DNA of 64,000 nucleotides, from NCBI GenBank assembly GCA_964427415.1, contig CAYRUH010000019.1:3743-67742 (forward strand). The letters run 5' to 3'. Of this stretch, positions 17,231 to 28,045 are shown one piece after another (the stretch's first letter is position 1; every line of letters starts with the position of its first letter). The position numbers and the translations under genes are program-made. This DNA is from Lentisalinibacter sp964427415 (GTDB taxonomy: Bacteria; Pseudomonadota; Gammaproteobacteria; Steroidobacterales; Woeseiaceae). The notes beneath the pieces are model-generated. The model worked only from the letters and a program-made list of their open reading frames with translations. It ran no database searches and was not told the origin of the DNA.

Positions 17231-18370
17231 ATGACGAAGCCCACGAACTCGAGCAAGAAACCGCACGCCCGGCACTACCTCACCCGGCGTCATTCCCTGC
17301 ACCTGTTCCCCGGACGCTACACGCGCCCCGGCACGGCGCCCGGCGACCTCACCGCGCCGCCTGAGGCTGAGCGCGTCCCGGTCACGCTGTTCCTGGCGGA
17401 CTTCGACGCCGATCAGCTGTTCGAGGAGACCGACTGCAGCCTGGAGGAAGCCGGGCGGTATCTCGACAGTCTGCGCACCACCTGGCTGCACGTGCAGGGC
17501 ACGCCGTCCGAGGAACTGCTGCGCGCCATCGGCGACGCCTACGGCCTGCATCCGCTGGCTCTGGAGGATGTGCTGCATACCGGGCAGCGGCCCAAGGTGG
17601 AAGCCTACGAAGGGCAGCTTTTCGCCATCGTCGGCGCGCCGGAGCACGGGCCGGGTGGGGTGGCTCCCAGCCAGCTCAGCCTTTTCCTCGGTAATACCTG
17701 GGTGGTGAGTTTCCACCCCGGGCAGACCGACCCGTTCGAACCGGTGCGCCATCGGCTGCGCCAGCCGGCAGCGCGGATACGGGAGCGCGGCGCCGACTAC
17801 CTGTTCTATGCGCTGATCGACACCGCGGTGGATCTGACCTTCCCGGTCATGGAGGCGCTGGGCGAGCGCATCGAGGCGCTGGAGCTGACCGTATTCGACG
17901 ACCCCAGCCGGCAGGCGCTGGACGAGATCCATCACCTGAAGCGCGAACTCGTGGTCATGCGCCGGAGCCTGTGGCCCCAGCGTGATGCGCTGAATGCCCT
18001 GGTGCGGGACGAGCACCACATGCTGGCAGCCGGGACCCTCCCCTATCTCCGGGACTGCTACGACCACACGGTGCATGCGCTCGACCTGGTGGAGAGCTAC
18101 CGGGAGATGGCCTCCAGCCTGCTCGAAGTCTATCTGTCCAGTCTCTCCAACCGCATGAATGATGTGATGAAGGTGCTTACCATCATCGCCACCGTGTTCA
18201 TCCCGCTCTCGTTCGTCGTGGGCGTCTACGGTATGAACTTCGATACGCAGGCGAGCCCCTGGAATATGCCGGAGCTCGGTCTGCGTTATGGCTATCCGCT
18301 GCTGTGGCTGGTGATACTCGGCATCGTCGCCGGCATGCTCATCTATTTCCGCCGCAAACGCTGGCTCTAG
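17231..18370 (+). CDS. corA: CorA-family magnesium/divalent cation transporter
   Basis: Start at ATG 17231; 379 residues. The long cytoplasmic N-terminal funnel domain is followed by two C-terminal transmembrane helices (IIATVFIPLSFVVGVYGMNF and LWLVILGIVAGMLIYF). The signature YGMNF of CorA channels lies at the end of the first helix. The terminal basic tail FRRKRWL is also typical. It mediates Mg2+ (or Co2+/Ni2+) influx as a pentamer. It has its own transcription unit, divergent from DUF6502. Confidence 0.95.
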   Translation: MTKPTNSSKKPHARHYLTRRHSLHLFPGRYTRPGTAPGDLTAPPEAERVPVTLFLADFDADQLFEETDCSLEEAGRYLDSLRTTWLHVQGTPSEELLRAIGDAYGLHPLALEDVLHTGQRPKVEAYEGQLFAIVGAPEHGPGGVAPSQLSLFLGNTWVVSFHPGQTDPFEPVRHRLRQPAARIRERGADYLFYALIDTAVDLTFPVMEALGERIEALELTVFDDPSRQALDEIHHLKRELVVMRRSLWPQRDALNALVRDEHHMLAAGTLPYLRDCYDHTVHALDLVESYREMASSLLEVYLSSLSNRMNDVMKVLTIIATVFIPLSFVVGVYGMNFDTQASPWNMPELGLRYGYPLLWLVILGIVAGMLIYFRRKRWL

Positions 18371-18400
18371 CTGCCCGTCCGGGTACTTCGTTAGTTCGGC

Positions 18401-19882
18401 TCATTGCTGGGCCTCGCTCAGCCGATGGGCCGAGGCGCCCGCGGCCGCGGAGAGCGCGGCCAGCAGCACCAGCGTCCAGGCGGCGCCCACCAGCGTGGCG
18501 ATGCTGCCGAAGATGCCGCCGGCCAGGAGCATCACACCGATGACCGTATTGCTCACGGCGACGTAGCTCGCCCGGTTCTCCGCCGTGGCGATGTCCACGA
18601 GATGGGTCTTGCGCCCCAGCCGCACGCCGGCGTGGGCGATGCTGAGGGCGAAATAGGTGGCCGCGAAAGCCACCGGCGCGAGCGCCAGCCCCGGTGCCAG
18701 CGCGAGGGCCGCCGTGGCCAGGCTGGCGCCGGCGGCGAGCAGTGCGGCGCGTTTCATTACCAGCCGGCTGGAGCGGTCGGAAAGGCGTCCCCAGACCGGC
18801 GCGCTGAGAAAGCTGGCGGCACCGGAGGCCAGCATCAGAGAGCCCAGCCCGGACAGTGTGTTCTCCATGCTCTGGTTCGCGAGGCTCACGTAGAACGGGG
18901 CCGCGAGTGCGGTGGAGAGCAGCAGCGTGCGGGTGATGACGAACTCGCGCAGGTCCCGGTCCCGGCGGATGAGGCCGAGCTGGCGGATGGCCTCGGCGAG
19001 CGCATTGCCGCCGCCCTCCGTGGCACCGGCATATTCGGCGAGGAAGCCGTAGATGGCGGCGGCAAGCAGCCACAGGCCGCCGGCGGCGAACAGCACGGCG
19101 ACGAAGAAGCCGATACTTTGGCTGCCGGGGTCTAGCGCGACCGCCGCCACCCCCACCGCCACCGTCACGGCGCCCGCTGCAGAGGCGGCGTAGCCGCTCA
19201 CCGAGCCGCGGCGGGTTTTGGCGACGGTCTTGCCGAGAACGTCTTTGATACTGACCGAACAGATACCGCGCGCCAGGCTGAACAGGGTCAGCAGGCCGAG
19301 AATGGCCCAGCCGGCCGCAGCGCCCTCCAGGGTCAGCGCGACCAGGCCCATGCCGATCACCGCGCAACCCTGCAGCACGCTGCCGGCCACCCAGAACCAC
19401 TTGCGCACGGGCACGGCGCGCAGATAGCGGGCGACCACGAGCTGGGGCAGCAGCGCCAGCGACTCCCGGATGGGCACCAGCCAGCCCAGCATCCAGGCCG
19501 GGGCGCCGAGGCTGGTCAGCAGCCAGGCCAGCACCAGTTTCGGGCCGGCCAGCCGGTCGCCGGTCTTGGTCGCGACCAGGGAGGCGACGTGGATCAGGTA
19601 GTTGCGCGGCTGCTCCCGGCAGGCGGCATCGGGGATGTCCTTGCAGACACGGGCGTCCTCGTCGCCGGTCAGGAGGTCGTAGATGTCCCTCGTGGGGCCG
19701 GGTTTCGGAATCGTCTGCGCCAAGTCGCTGTCTCGTGATATTCGCCAGAGGTCGCGGATATTATCAAACGGCAGGCGGAACCTTGCCCGCTGAAGGCGCG
19801 GTGACGGCGCGGCATCAGTGCGGCAAAGGCGCGTCGCGTCGTGCGCGGGGCCGGGCGGGTGTGTATCCTCGGCGGACGTCAA
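18401..19882 (-). CDS. Major facilitator superfamily transporter
   Basis: A multi-helix MFS protein, 493 residues if read from ATG 19882. The segment RDIYDLLTGDEDARVCKDIP followed by CREQPRNYLIHV marks an uncharacterised MFS subgroup; the first 55 or so residues before it look untypical. A TTG near 19724 may therefore be the true start, but I kept the ATG. The loop VSIKDVLGKTVAKTRRG.. resembles the MFS cytoplasmic 2-3 loop. About 10-12 hydrophobic helices are apparent. Substrate unknown. It is convergent with corA. Confidence 0.8.
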   Translation of the reverse strand: MTSAEDTHPPGPAHDATRLCRTDAAPSPRLQRARFRLPFDNIRDLWRISRDSDLAQTIPKPGPTRDIYDLLTGDEDARVCKDIPDAACREQPRNYLIHVASLVATKTGDRLAGPKLVLAWLLTSLGAPAWMLGWLVPIRESLALLPQLVVARYLRAVPVRKWFWVAGSVLQGCAVIGMGLVALTLEGAAAGWAILGLLTLFSLARGICSVSIKDVLGKTVAKTRRGSVSGYAASAAGAVTVAVGVAAVALDPGSQSIGFFVAVLFAAGGLWLLAAAIYGFLAEYAGATEGGGNALAEAIRQLGLIRRDRDLREFVITRTLLLSTALAAPFYVSLANQSMENTLSGLGSLMLASGAASFLSAPVWGRLSDRSSRLVMKRAALLAAGASLATAALALAPGLALAPVAFAATYFALSIAHAGVRLGRKTHLVDIATAENRASYVAVSNTVIGVMLLAGGIFGSIATLVGAAWTLVLLAALSAAAGASAHRLSEAQQ

Positions 19883-19902
19883 CGCTTCGCGGGAGGCCCG
19901 AG

Positions 19903-20082
19903 ATGGGACTGGAAATCGGCGGCCTGTTCGGCCTGATCATCCTCATACTGGACGTCTATGCGATCGTGAAGACCCTGGGCAGCCGGGCTAGCACCGGCAG
20001 CAAAGTGCTGTGGATCGTGATCATACTGATATTGCCGCTGCTCGGACTCATCCTCTGGGCGCTGTTCGGTCCCAAGGCCTAG
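19903..20082 (+). CDS. Small PLDc_N-type membrane protein
   Basis: A 59-residue protein with two hydrophobic helices (LFGLIILILDVYAIVKTL and VLWIVIILILPLLGLILWAL) ending in FGPKA. This matches the PLDc_N/cardiolipin-synthase N-terminal module, which occurs alone in many bacteria as a small inner-membrane protein of unknown role. Ribosome site GGGAGG precedes the ATG by 8 nt. It is divergent from the MFS gene. Confidence 0.8.
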   Translation: MGLEIGGLFGLIILILDVYAIVKTLGSRASTGSKVLWIVIILILPLLGLILWALFGPKA

Positions 20083-20089
20083 TGTCCCG

Positions 20090-20480
20090 TCCGCCACACT
20101 GGATCAGCGTCGGCGCGCCGATTCCGGCGAGGGCTTCGGCAGCAATCTCCCCGGATAATCGGGAAGCGCTGCGGACCCGCTGCAAGAAGGCCTCCCGATT
20201 GCCTTCACGCAACGACAGCTCGGAATAGCGGTCCACCGGTTCGTCATCCGCCAGGCTGCGGCGGTAGAGGCTGCGCGGCGTCAGTTTCGCCAGCGCGTCG
20301 CCGATACCCGGCAATGCCGCGAGTCGAAAGAGCAGTGAGGGCGAGCGGCGCCGCCGATAACCCGATGCGTCGATGAGATTCAGCCGTTTACCCGCTCCGG
20401 ACGGGCTGCCGCGTAATTCCAGGCGATGCGCCCGCCCAGCGAATAGACGGCCAGGTGGAAGCCGTCGATGCCGGCTCCGC
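20090..20480 (-). pseudogene. Frameshifted, doubly truncated alpha/beta-hydrolase relic
   Basis: On the minus strand, one frame reads GIDGFHLAVYSLGGRIAWNY..RPERV before a TGA, and the next frame continues without a gap as KRLNLIDASGYRRRR, PGIGDALAKLTPRSLYRRSL and GAPTLIQCGGRD. Together these give the nucleophile-elbow region, cap and penultimate strand of an alpha/beta hydrolase. One missing base near 20390 accounts for the frame change. Both the N-terminal strands (before 20480) and the C-terminal catalytic His segment are missing. Confidence 0.75.
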
Positions 20481-20652
20481 TCGCTCACATGGCCGCTCTC
20501 ATGGCCGCTCCCCTCTGATTGCTTCCTGATGCCTGCGTCGATGGTAAGCGCGACGCGTCGTCACGGCCAGCGCTTCCCTTACGGCTCGCATGGCGGGTCG
20601 TTACAATGCCCGGGCCAAGGCGCCGCACGGGCGCAATCGAGCCGGAGCGACT

Positions 20653-22610
<1,958 letters not shown>

Positions 22611-22614
<4 letters not shown>

Positions 22615-22865
22615 AGACCGTCCACGGGGTGACGGTGCACGGCGAGAAGATCCGCCCGGATTGGATAGACTATATCGGCCACATGAACATCGCTTCCCGA
22701 CGCGTCGTGCCGTGGCCCGAGGCGGTGCTCGACGGGCTGGAGACGTTCGCCGGGCGGCATCCGGCGGCACCGTGGCCCGAGCAGGCCGGGCACCGCATGC
22801 GCGTCCCTGATCCGCTCGGGCCGCAGGATCAGGCAACGGCAGAGCAAAGTCCCACGGAGCAATAA
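22611..22865 (+). pseudogene. Internally deleted acyl-CoA thioesterase (hotdog-fold) remnant
   Basis: The 84-residue frame starts GTG, overlapping the aacS stop (GTGA). Residues 14-28 (IRPDWIDYIGHMNIA) match the beginning of 4HBT-type thioesterases (…WIDYNGHMN…). The frame then jumps directly to RRVVPWPEAVLDGLETFAGR and EQAGHRMRVP, which resemble the last segment of the same family. The central strands, about 100 residues, are missing without a frame change, and the active-site helix is lost. It looks like an in-frame deletion of a formerly coupled thioesterase; a functional micro-protein is not excluded. Confidence 0.65.
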
Positions 22866-22870
22866 CCACC

Positions 22871-24367
22871 ATGACCGAGCACGTGATACTTGCCATCGAC
22901 CAGGGCACCACCAGCAGCCGGGCGATGGTCTTCGACGAGAAGGCGCGCATCCTGGCCGTGAGCCAGCGGGAGTTCCCGCAGGTGTTCCCGAAGCCCGGCT
23001 GGGTGGAGCACGACCCGGAGGCGATCTGGCAGAGCGTGCTCGCCGTCGTGCGCGATGCGATCGCGCAGGCCGGCTGCCTGCCCCGGGACTTGGCCTGCAT
23101 CGGTATCACGAATCAGCGCGAGACCACCGTGGTCTGGGACCGGCGCACCGGCGAACCGGTCTACAACGCCATCGTATGGCAGGACCGGCGCACGGCGGCC
23201 AAATGCCGGGAATACGCGGCCGGTGGCGGCGAGGAGCTGGCCACTGCCCGCTCGGGCCTGCGCATCGACCCCTATTTCTCGGCGACGAAGCTGGCCTGGA
23301 TCCTCGACAACGTGGATGGCGCACGCGAGCGCGCCGAGCGCGGTGAACTCGCCTTTGGCACCATCGACGCCTTCCTGCTCTGGCGCCTGACCGGCGGCGG
23401 CGTGCATCGCACGGATATCACCAACGCCTCGCGCACGCTGCTCTACGACATCCACCGCCAGTGCTGGGACGACGAGCTGCTCGCCCACTTCGGCGTGCCC
23501 GCCTCCTTGCTGCCGGAGGTGTGCGACAACACCTTCGACTTCGGCACGACGGACGCGGATAGCCTTGGCGCCGGCATTGCCGTGGCCGGCATGGCGGGTG
23601 ACCAGCAGGCCGCCCTGTTCGGTCAGGCCTGCTTCCATCCCGGCATGACCAAGAGCACCTACGGCACCGGTTGCTTCGTCATCGCCAATACCGGTGAGAA
23701 ACCGCTGGCCTCCCGGCATCAGCTGCTGACCACCATCGCCAGCCGCGTGGACGGCCGCCTGAGCTATGGTCTCGAGGGCAGCATCTTCGTGGCGGGCTCG
23801 GCCATCCAGTGGCTGCGGGATGCGCTGAAGATCATCGCCGCGGCGCCGGACTCCGAGGCCATCGCGCGGGGCCAGGGGGTTATCGACAATATCCACGTCG
23901 TGCCGGCCTTCGCCGGTCTCGGCGCGCCCCATTGGGACCCGGACGCCCGCGGCGCCATCCTGGGCCTCAGCCGCGACAGCGGGGTCGCCGAGATCGTGAC
24001 CGCCACGCTGCAGTCAGTGGCGTTCCAGACCCGGGACCTGCTGTTGGCAATGCGCGACGACGGTTTGGACGTGGAACTGCTGCGGGTCGACGGCGGCATG
24101 GTCAACAACGACTGGCTGGTGCAGTTTCTCGCCGACATGCTCGGCATCACCGTCGAGCGTCCGCGCATCACCGAATCCACGGCGTTCGGCGCGGCCTGCC
24201 TGGCCGGCTTGCAGCGCGGCATTTTCGATTCCCTGGAGCAACTGGAGAAGCTCTGGCAGCGGGATGCGTGGTTCGAACCCGCCATGTCCGCCGAGCGACG
24301 GCGGGCGCTGCACAACGGCTGGCTCGCCGCCGTCAGGCGGGTGCGATCGGTGGTGCAGGAGTCCTGA
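22871..24367 (+). CDS. glpK: Glycerol kinase
   Basis: A 498-residue FGGY-family kinase that phosphorylates glycerol to sn-glycerol 3-phosphate. The N-terminus LAIDQGTTSSRAMVFD is the ATPase phosphate-1 motif; WQDRRTA, the FGGY signature 1 region KSTYGTGCFVIANTG, and signature 2 ESTAFGAACLAGL are present. Length is normal (about 495-505). It starts 6 nt after the thioesterase remnant. The partner glpD lies about 38 kb away at the other end of the window; no glpF facilitator or glpR repressor is present here. Confidence 0.96.
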   Translation: MTEHVILAIDQGTTSSRAMVFDEKARILAVSQREFPQVFPKPGWVEHDPEAIWQSVLAVVRDAIAQAGCLPRDLACIGITNQRETTVVWDRRTGEPVYNAIVWQDRRTAAKCREYAAGGGEELATARSGLRIDPYFSATKLAWILDNVDGARERAERGELAFGTIDAFLLWRLTGGGVHRTDITNASRTLLYDIHRQCWDDELLAHFGVPASLLPEVCDNTFDFGTTDADSLGAGIAVAGMAGDQQAALFGQACFHPGMTKSTYGTGCFVIANTGEKPLASRHQLLTTIASRVDGRLSYGLEGSIFVAGSAIQWLRDALKIIAAAPDSEAIARGQGVIDNIHVVPAFAGLGAPHWDPDARGAILGLSRDSGVAEIVTATLQSVAFQTRDLLLAMRDDGLDVELLRVDGGMVNNDWLVQFLADMLGITVERPRITESTAFGAACLAGLQRGIFDSLEQLEKLWQRDAWFEPAMSAERRRALHNGWLAAVRRVRSVVQES

Positions 24368-24376
24368 CCGGCCCGG

Positions 24377-24715
24377 TCAGTCCAGGTCGCGCCGCACCGG
24401 GTCGGTGTGGCGCACCGGCCCCCGGTGCTCCCCGCCTTCCCCGGCCGGTGCCACCACCGCGTAGCCGGCGGTGAGTGCGAGTGAATAGATCAGCACGCTC
24501 ATCATCGGCAGATAGTGAACGGACGCCACGGTGCCGCCGCCCGAGAATCCCACCAGCCAGATCGCCAGCTCCGCGAGCACCGCCAGCAGCAACATCATGG
24601 CGGTGAAGGCCAGCATCAACCCGGTGACCGCGAGCACGAGCGTTAGTACTGCGGTCAGCACTCTGCCGTTGCCGTGCTGCGGCGCGTCGCCCGGCCGTCT
24701 TTCGGTGATGGTCAT
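24377..24715 (-). CDS. Small two-helix membrane protein, function unknown
   Basis: A 112-residue protein from ATG 24715 (MTITERRPG). Two hydrophobic segments are seen, about residues 22-58 (probably one long or two short helices, VLTLVLAVTGLMLAFTAMML then LAVLAELAIWLVGF) and 70-88 (LPMMSVLIYSLALTAGYAVV). The C-terminal tail is charged with His, Asp and Arg. I do not recognise the family. It lies 47 nt downstream of the glycosyltransferase on the same strand and may be co-transcribed. Confidence 0.6.
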   Translation of the reverse strand: MTITERRPGDAPQHGNGRVLTAVLTLVLAVTGLMLAFTAMMLLLAVLAELAIWLVGFSGGGTVASVHYLPMMSVLIYSLALTAGYAVVAPAGEGGEHRGPVRHTDPVRRDLD

Positions 24716-24762
24716 AACGGCATTGTGCCCGGGCGGCGGTCGCATGCAAACGACCGCGAAGG

Positions 24763-25809
24763 TCACGGTTCGGCGGCGGTCGACAATACCTGTGCGTCCC
24801 CCTGTGCGACGGCGTCATTGCGGGCCAGATGGCCGAGGAACTCCCCGGTCGCCCCGGCCCAGCTTCTCTCGAGCGCGGCTTGCCGGCATGTCCCGCGGTC
24901 CAGCGTGAGCGCGCGCCGCACGGCGACGCCGAGGTCCTCGTGCAGGACGCCGGTGCGCCCCTGTTCGATGACGTCCAGCGGCCCCGTCACCGGGTAGGCG
25001 GCCACCGGCGTGCCGCAGGCTATGGCCTCCAGCATCACCAGGCCGAAAGTGTCCGTGCGGCTGGGGAACACGAAGACGTCGGCCGCGGCCAGGTGAGCGG
25101 CCAGTTCGGCGCCGAAGCGATAGCCGGTGAAGACCACGTTGGGGTAGTCCGTGCGCAGCCGGGCGAGGTCGGGGCCGTCGCCGACCACGTACTTCGTGCC
25201 TGGCAGGCGGAGCTGCAGGAAGGCGTCCACGTTCTTCTCCACGGCGACGCGGCCCATGTAGAGATAGATTGGACGCGCCTCGGGCAATGCCGCCTTCGGC
25301 TCCGGGCGGAATAGCTCCACGTCGACGCCGCGGCCCCACAGCCGCAGATCACGGAATCGACGCGCGGCGAGTTCGTCCCGCACGGCGGGCGTTGGCACCA
25401 GGGTCGCCGCGGCCGGTCGGTGGAAGCGCCTGAGCCAGGCGTACATCCACGACACCGGTATCGGCACCCGCTCGCGCACGTACTGGGGGAAGCGCGTGTG
25501 ATACGACGTCGTGAACGCAAGGCCGCGCCGGATGCAGTAACGCCTCGCTGCGAAACCCAGCGGGCCTTCGGTGGCGACGTGGATGCAGTCGGGCCGGAAA
25601 GAGTCGAGAGTTCTTCGCACGCGACGATAGGGCAGCACCGAGAGGCGGATCTCGGGATAAGACGGGCAGGGCACGGTCCGGTGATCCGCCGGAGTGAGCA
25701 TCTTCACCCGATGTCCGGCACGGATCAGCTCGTCGCGGGTCCTGCCCAGCGTTGTGACTACACCGTTCACCTGGGGCAGCCAGGCATCGGTGACGATGGC
25801 GATGCGCAT
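24763..25809 (-). CDS. GT4-family glycosyltransferase (MgtA/PimB-like)
   Basis: A 348-residue GT-B glycosyltransferase. N-terminal domain: IAIVTDAWLPQVNGVVTTL, with HVATEGPLGFAARRYC. C-terminal donor domain: YMGRVAVEKNVDAFL, VVGDGPDLARLR, and the retaining E-x7-E motif in SRTDTFGLVMLEAIACGTPV. This pattern matches GT4 enzymes often named GDP-mannose-dependent alpha-mannosyltransferase (MgtA) acting on membrane lipids. The nearby PAP2 phosphatase and LpxH-like phosphatase point to glycolipid synthesis. Donor and acceptor are inferred only. Confidence 0.87.
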   Translation of the reverse strand: MRIAIVTDAWLPQVNGVVTTLGRTRDELIRAGHRVKMLTPADHRTVPCPSYPEIRLSVLPYRRVRRTLDSFRPDCIHVATEGPLGFAARRYCIRRGLAFTTSYHTRFPQYVRERVPIPVSWMYAWLRRFHRPAAATLVPTPAVRDELAARRFRDLRLWGRGVDVELFRPEPKAALPEARPIYLYMGRVAVEKNVDAFLQLRLPGTKYVVGDGPDLARLRTDYPNVVFTGYRFGAELAAHLAAADVFVFPSRTDTFGLVMLEAIACGTPVAAYPVTGPLDVIEQGRTGVLHEDLGVAVRRALTLDRGTCRQAALERSWAGATGEFLGHLARNDAVAQGDAQVLSTAAEP

Positions 25810-25982
25810 GGCCGGCAGTGTCCTGCGCCACTGTTACCGGAATCTTGCCGTGTGAAGAAAGTTCCGGGACAACGTGGCCGAACGTGTCACCAATCCTTAA
25901 ACTAGCTGTCACCTCTCTGACTTGTCGCCCGGCGAAACTCTCGCCAGCTTCGGGTAACCCGGGAGAGGGTTCCGTGCAGACA

Positions 25983-26519
25983 ATGTGGCAGCAGGTGGCG
26001 GCAGCCGAGATCGGCCTCACTCTGAAGGTGAACCGGCTCAGCCAGCGAACGCCGATACTGACACTGTTCCGTGCGGTCAGCCGCCTTGGCGACGGCGTCG
26101 CCTGGTACGCGGGGCTCGGCGTCATGCTCCTGATCGGGGGTGGGCAGGCCGCCGCCCCGGTCCTGCAGACGGGCGCCACGGCGCTGGCCGGTGTGGGCCT
26201 CTATCGTTTCCTGAAGAAACGTCTCGTGCGGGAGAGGCCGTTCATCACCTGCGCGGACATCCGCTGCGGCACGGCGCCCCTGGACCGCTACAGCTTCCCC
26301 TCGGGCCACACGCTTCACGCGGCGCTGTTCTCTGTGTTTTTCCTGGTCTACTTGCCGGTGCTCGGCCTGGCGATGCTGCCGTTCGCGCTGCTTGTCGCCG
26401 CCTCCCGGGTGGTGCTCGGCCTGCACTACCCCACCGACGTGCTTGCGGGCGGAGCCGTCGGCCTGCTGCTCGCCGCGGCCAGCCTGGCGGTGCTGCGGCT
26501 GCCGCCGATACCGTTCTGA
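25983..26519 (+). CDS. PAP2-family membrane phosphatase
   Basis: A 178-residue integral membrane phosphatase with the three-part PAP2 motif: KKRLVRERPF, YSFPSGHTLHAA and SRVVLGLHYPTD, the last two containing the catalytic His residues. About four to five helices are present. Start ATG 25983 was kept; a GTG at 25974, 4 nt after GAGAGGG, is an equally credible start adding three residues. Likely substrates are phosphatidate, phosphatidylglycerol phosphate or undecaprenyl diphosphate. It is divergent from the GT4 gene with a 173-nt shared intergenic region. Confidence 0.88.
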   Translation: MWQQVAAAEIGLTLKVNRLSQRTPILTLFRAVSRLGDGVAWYAGLGVMLLIGGGQAAAPVLQTGATALAGVGLYRFLKKRLVRERPFITCADIRCGTAPLDRYSFPSGHTLHAALFSVFFLVYLPVLGLAMLPFALLVAASRVVLGLHYPTDVLAGGAVGLLLAAASLAVLRLPPIPF

Positions 26520-26604
26520 GAAAAGCTCTTCGGCTGAGAAGAAATCCGGGCAGGATTCGTCTCCGGACGCACTCCTGCCGGAGCGCTACAGGCCGATACG
26601 CCAG

Positions 26605-26751
26605 TTATTCCGGAGCAGTGGCGCGCGGACGCTGCCGCCGAAGAGCATTGCCAGCAGACATCGCCAGCAGCATGGGCGAGGCCGCGGCGACCGCCTCGGT
26701 AAACCGTTCGATCGTCGCCTGAACCAGGGCAGGCGAGAAACCTTCCGTCAT
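26605..26751 (-). CDS. Hypothetical 48-residue protein coupled to its upstream neighbour
   Basis: Starting at ATG 26751 this ORF reads MTEGFSPALVQATIERF and ends with a basic RRQRPRATAPE tail; the middle could form an amphipathic or weakly hydrophobic helix (AVAAASPMLLAMSAG). It overlaps the preceding ORF by 4 nt (ATGA), the usual sign of translational coupling. I do not recognise a family; it could be a remnant. Confidence 0.35.
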   Translation of the reverse strand: MTEGFSPALVQATIERFTEAVAAASPMLLAMSAGNALRRQRPRATAPE

Positions 26752-26960
26752 GTTCGCTCCTCCGTCGGCCGCTCTCCTGCGCCGGCTGCCTCCGCCGACT
26801 GGCCGAGCCAATAGGCGATATTCTCCAGATTGGTGCTCGCCGGCTGGGCGTCGTCCCAGAACGCGGCGATCAGTCCTTCGTCGGCCTGCAGCAGCGCGCC
26901 GATGTGCCGCGACAGCGCAGTGTATCGGGGGATAGTGTTGCGGGTTGCGGAAGCCGCCAC
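26748..26960 (-). CDS. Hypothetical 70-residue protein downstream of the LpxH-like phosphatase
   Basis: GTG start at 26960, 15 nt after the LpxH-like stop; it reads RYTALSRHIGALLQADEGL, then FWDDAQPASTNLENIAYWLG. Composition is protein-like (Trp, Tyr, balanced charges), with no signal or membrane segment. Family not recognised. Spacing on both sides suggests it belongs to the same operon as its neighbours. Confidence 0.4.
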   Translation of the reverse strand: MAASATRNTIPRYTALSRHIGALLQADEGLIAAFWDDAQPASTNLENIAYWLGQSAEAAGAGERPTEERT

Positions 26961-26975
26961 GGCCTGGTCTTGGTT

Positions 26976-27758
26976 TCAGGCGGCGGCGCCGAGTTCCAGC
27001 TGGCCTAGCTCCGGTTCGGCTGCACCGTCCCAGGAGACGAGTCCGAGGCGGCCTTCCCGGTTCTCCACCAGCGCGGTGCAGTGCTCGACCCAGTCACCGT
27101 CGTTGCAGTAGATGACATCGCCGGCGCGGCGCACCGCCGGCCGGTGGATGTGGCCGCAGACGATACCGTCCAGGCCCTGCTGACGGACGTGCTCTATGGC
27201 GGTGGTCTCGAAGCGGTGGATGTAGTCCAGCGCGGCGTTGATGCGCATCTTGATGGCGCTGGCCATGCGCACGGGGCGGTAGCCAAGGCGGTGGCGCACC
27301 CGGTTCAGGCCGGCGTCCATGTCCACCAGCCAGCGGTAGGCGGCCGAGCCGAGGCGTTCTTTCATGGAGCCGACCCGAAGGTCCCGGTCGAACTCGTCGC
27401 CGTGGGTGACCAGCAGCCGGCGTCCGCAGCGCGTCTCGTGGATGTGGCGGCGGCGGATCTCGATCAGGCGATGTTCCGTGCCGTCGAACAGCCGCAGCTC
27501 GGCGTCATGATTGCCGGGGATGTAGATCACCCGGGTACCTTCCCGGGAGAGGCGCATGATCTCGTGTAGCACCTCGCCGTGTACCGGCGGCCAGTAGACG
27601 GTGCTGCGCATCGCCTCGAAATCGAGGATGTCACCGACCAGGAAGAGTTGCCGCGTATCGAGGGAGCGGAGGAAGTCGAGGAGTTGCCGGGCGCGGCAGC
27701 CGCGGGTGCCGAGGTGGGTGTCCGAGAGCCAGACGGCTTCCGCCTGTAGCCGTGCCAT
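26976..27758 (-). CDS. LpxH-like calcineurin-type metallophosphatase (UDP-2,3-diacylglucosamine diphosphatase superfamily)
   Basis: Start placed at ATG 27758 because GGAG lies 7 nt upstream; further upstream codons are open but lack similarity. The 260-residue protein carries the metallophosphatase motifs in order: WLSDTHLGTRG, LVGDILD, YIPGNHDAEL, LVTHGDEFD and GIVCGHIHRP. This set and length fit the LpxH/LpxH2 superfamily, which cleaves UDP-2,3-diacylglucosamine to lipid X in lipid A synthesis, or related phosphoesters. It lies in a cluster with GT4 and PAP2 genes that also act on lipids. Whether it is the housekeeping LpxH cannot be told here. Confidence 0.85.
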   Translation of the reverse strand: MARLQAEAVWLSDTHLGTRGCRARQLLDFLRSLDTRQLFLVGDILDFEAMRSTVYWPPVHGEVLHEIMRLSREGTRVIYIPGNHDAELRLFDGTEHRLIEIRRRHIHETRCGRRLLVTHGDEFDRDLRVGSMKERLGSAAYRWLVDMDAGLNRVRHRLGYRPVRMASAIKMRINAALDYIHRFETTAIEHVRQQGLDGIVCGHIHRPAVRRAGDVIYCNDGDWVEHCTALVENREGRLGLVSWDGAAEPELGQLELGAAA

Positions 27759-28045
27759 TGCGTTCTCCATGTCGTGGTACCCCGCCCGCATTCCGAGATG
27801 AACGTGAAGATAGTCACGCAAGTTGAAGATTTTCTTACGCCACCGTGACGTTTTGATGGCTTGGCAATCGCCCGGGCAGTGACGCAGATCGAGGCCGCCT
27901 CGCCCCCGGCGGCTGCATCTCGGGTACACTTGGCATCCGCCGCGGCGCGCGGACGGATCCGCGTGCGAAGAACAAGGCGCCCGGCAACATCATGGCGGAC
28001 CGTGCCGGCCCGCCGATATCCAGAGTCAGAAGCAGGAGAGGGGAC

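Noticed and set aside
24266..24282. tRNA T-loop-like GGTTCGAACCC
   Set aside because: It lies inside glpK coding sequence and no cloverleaf can be drawn around it.
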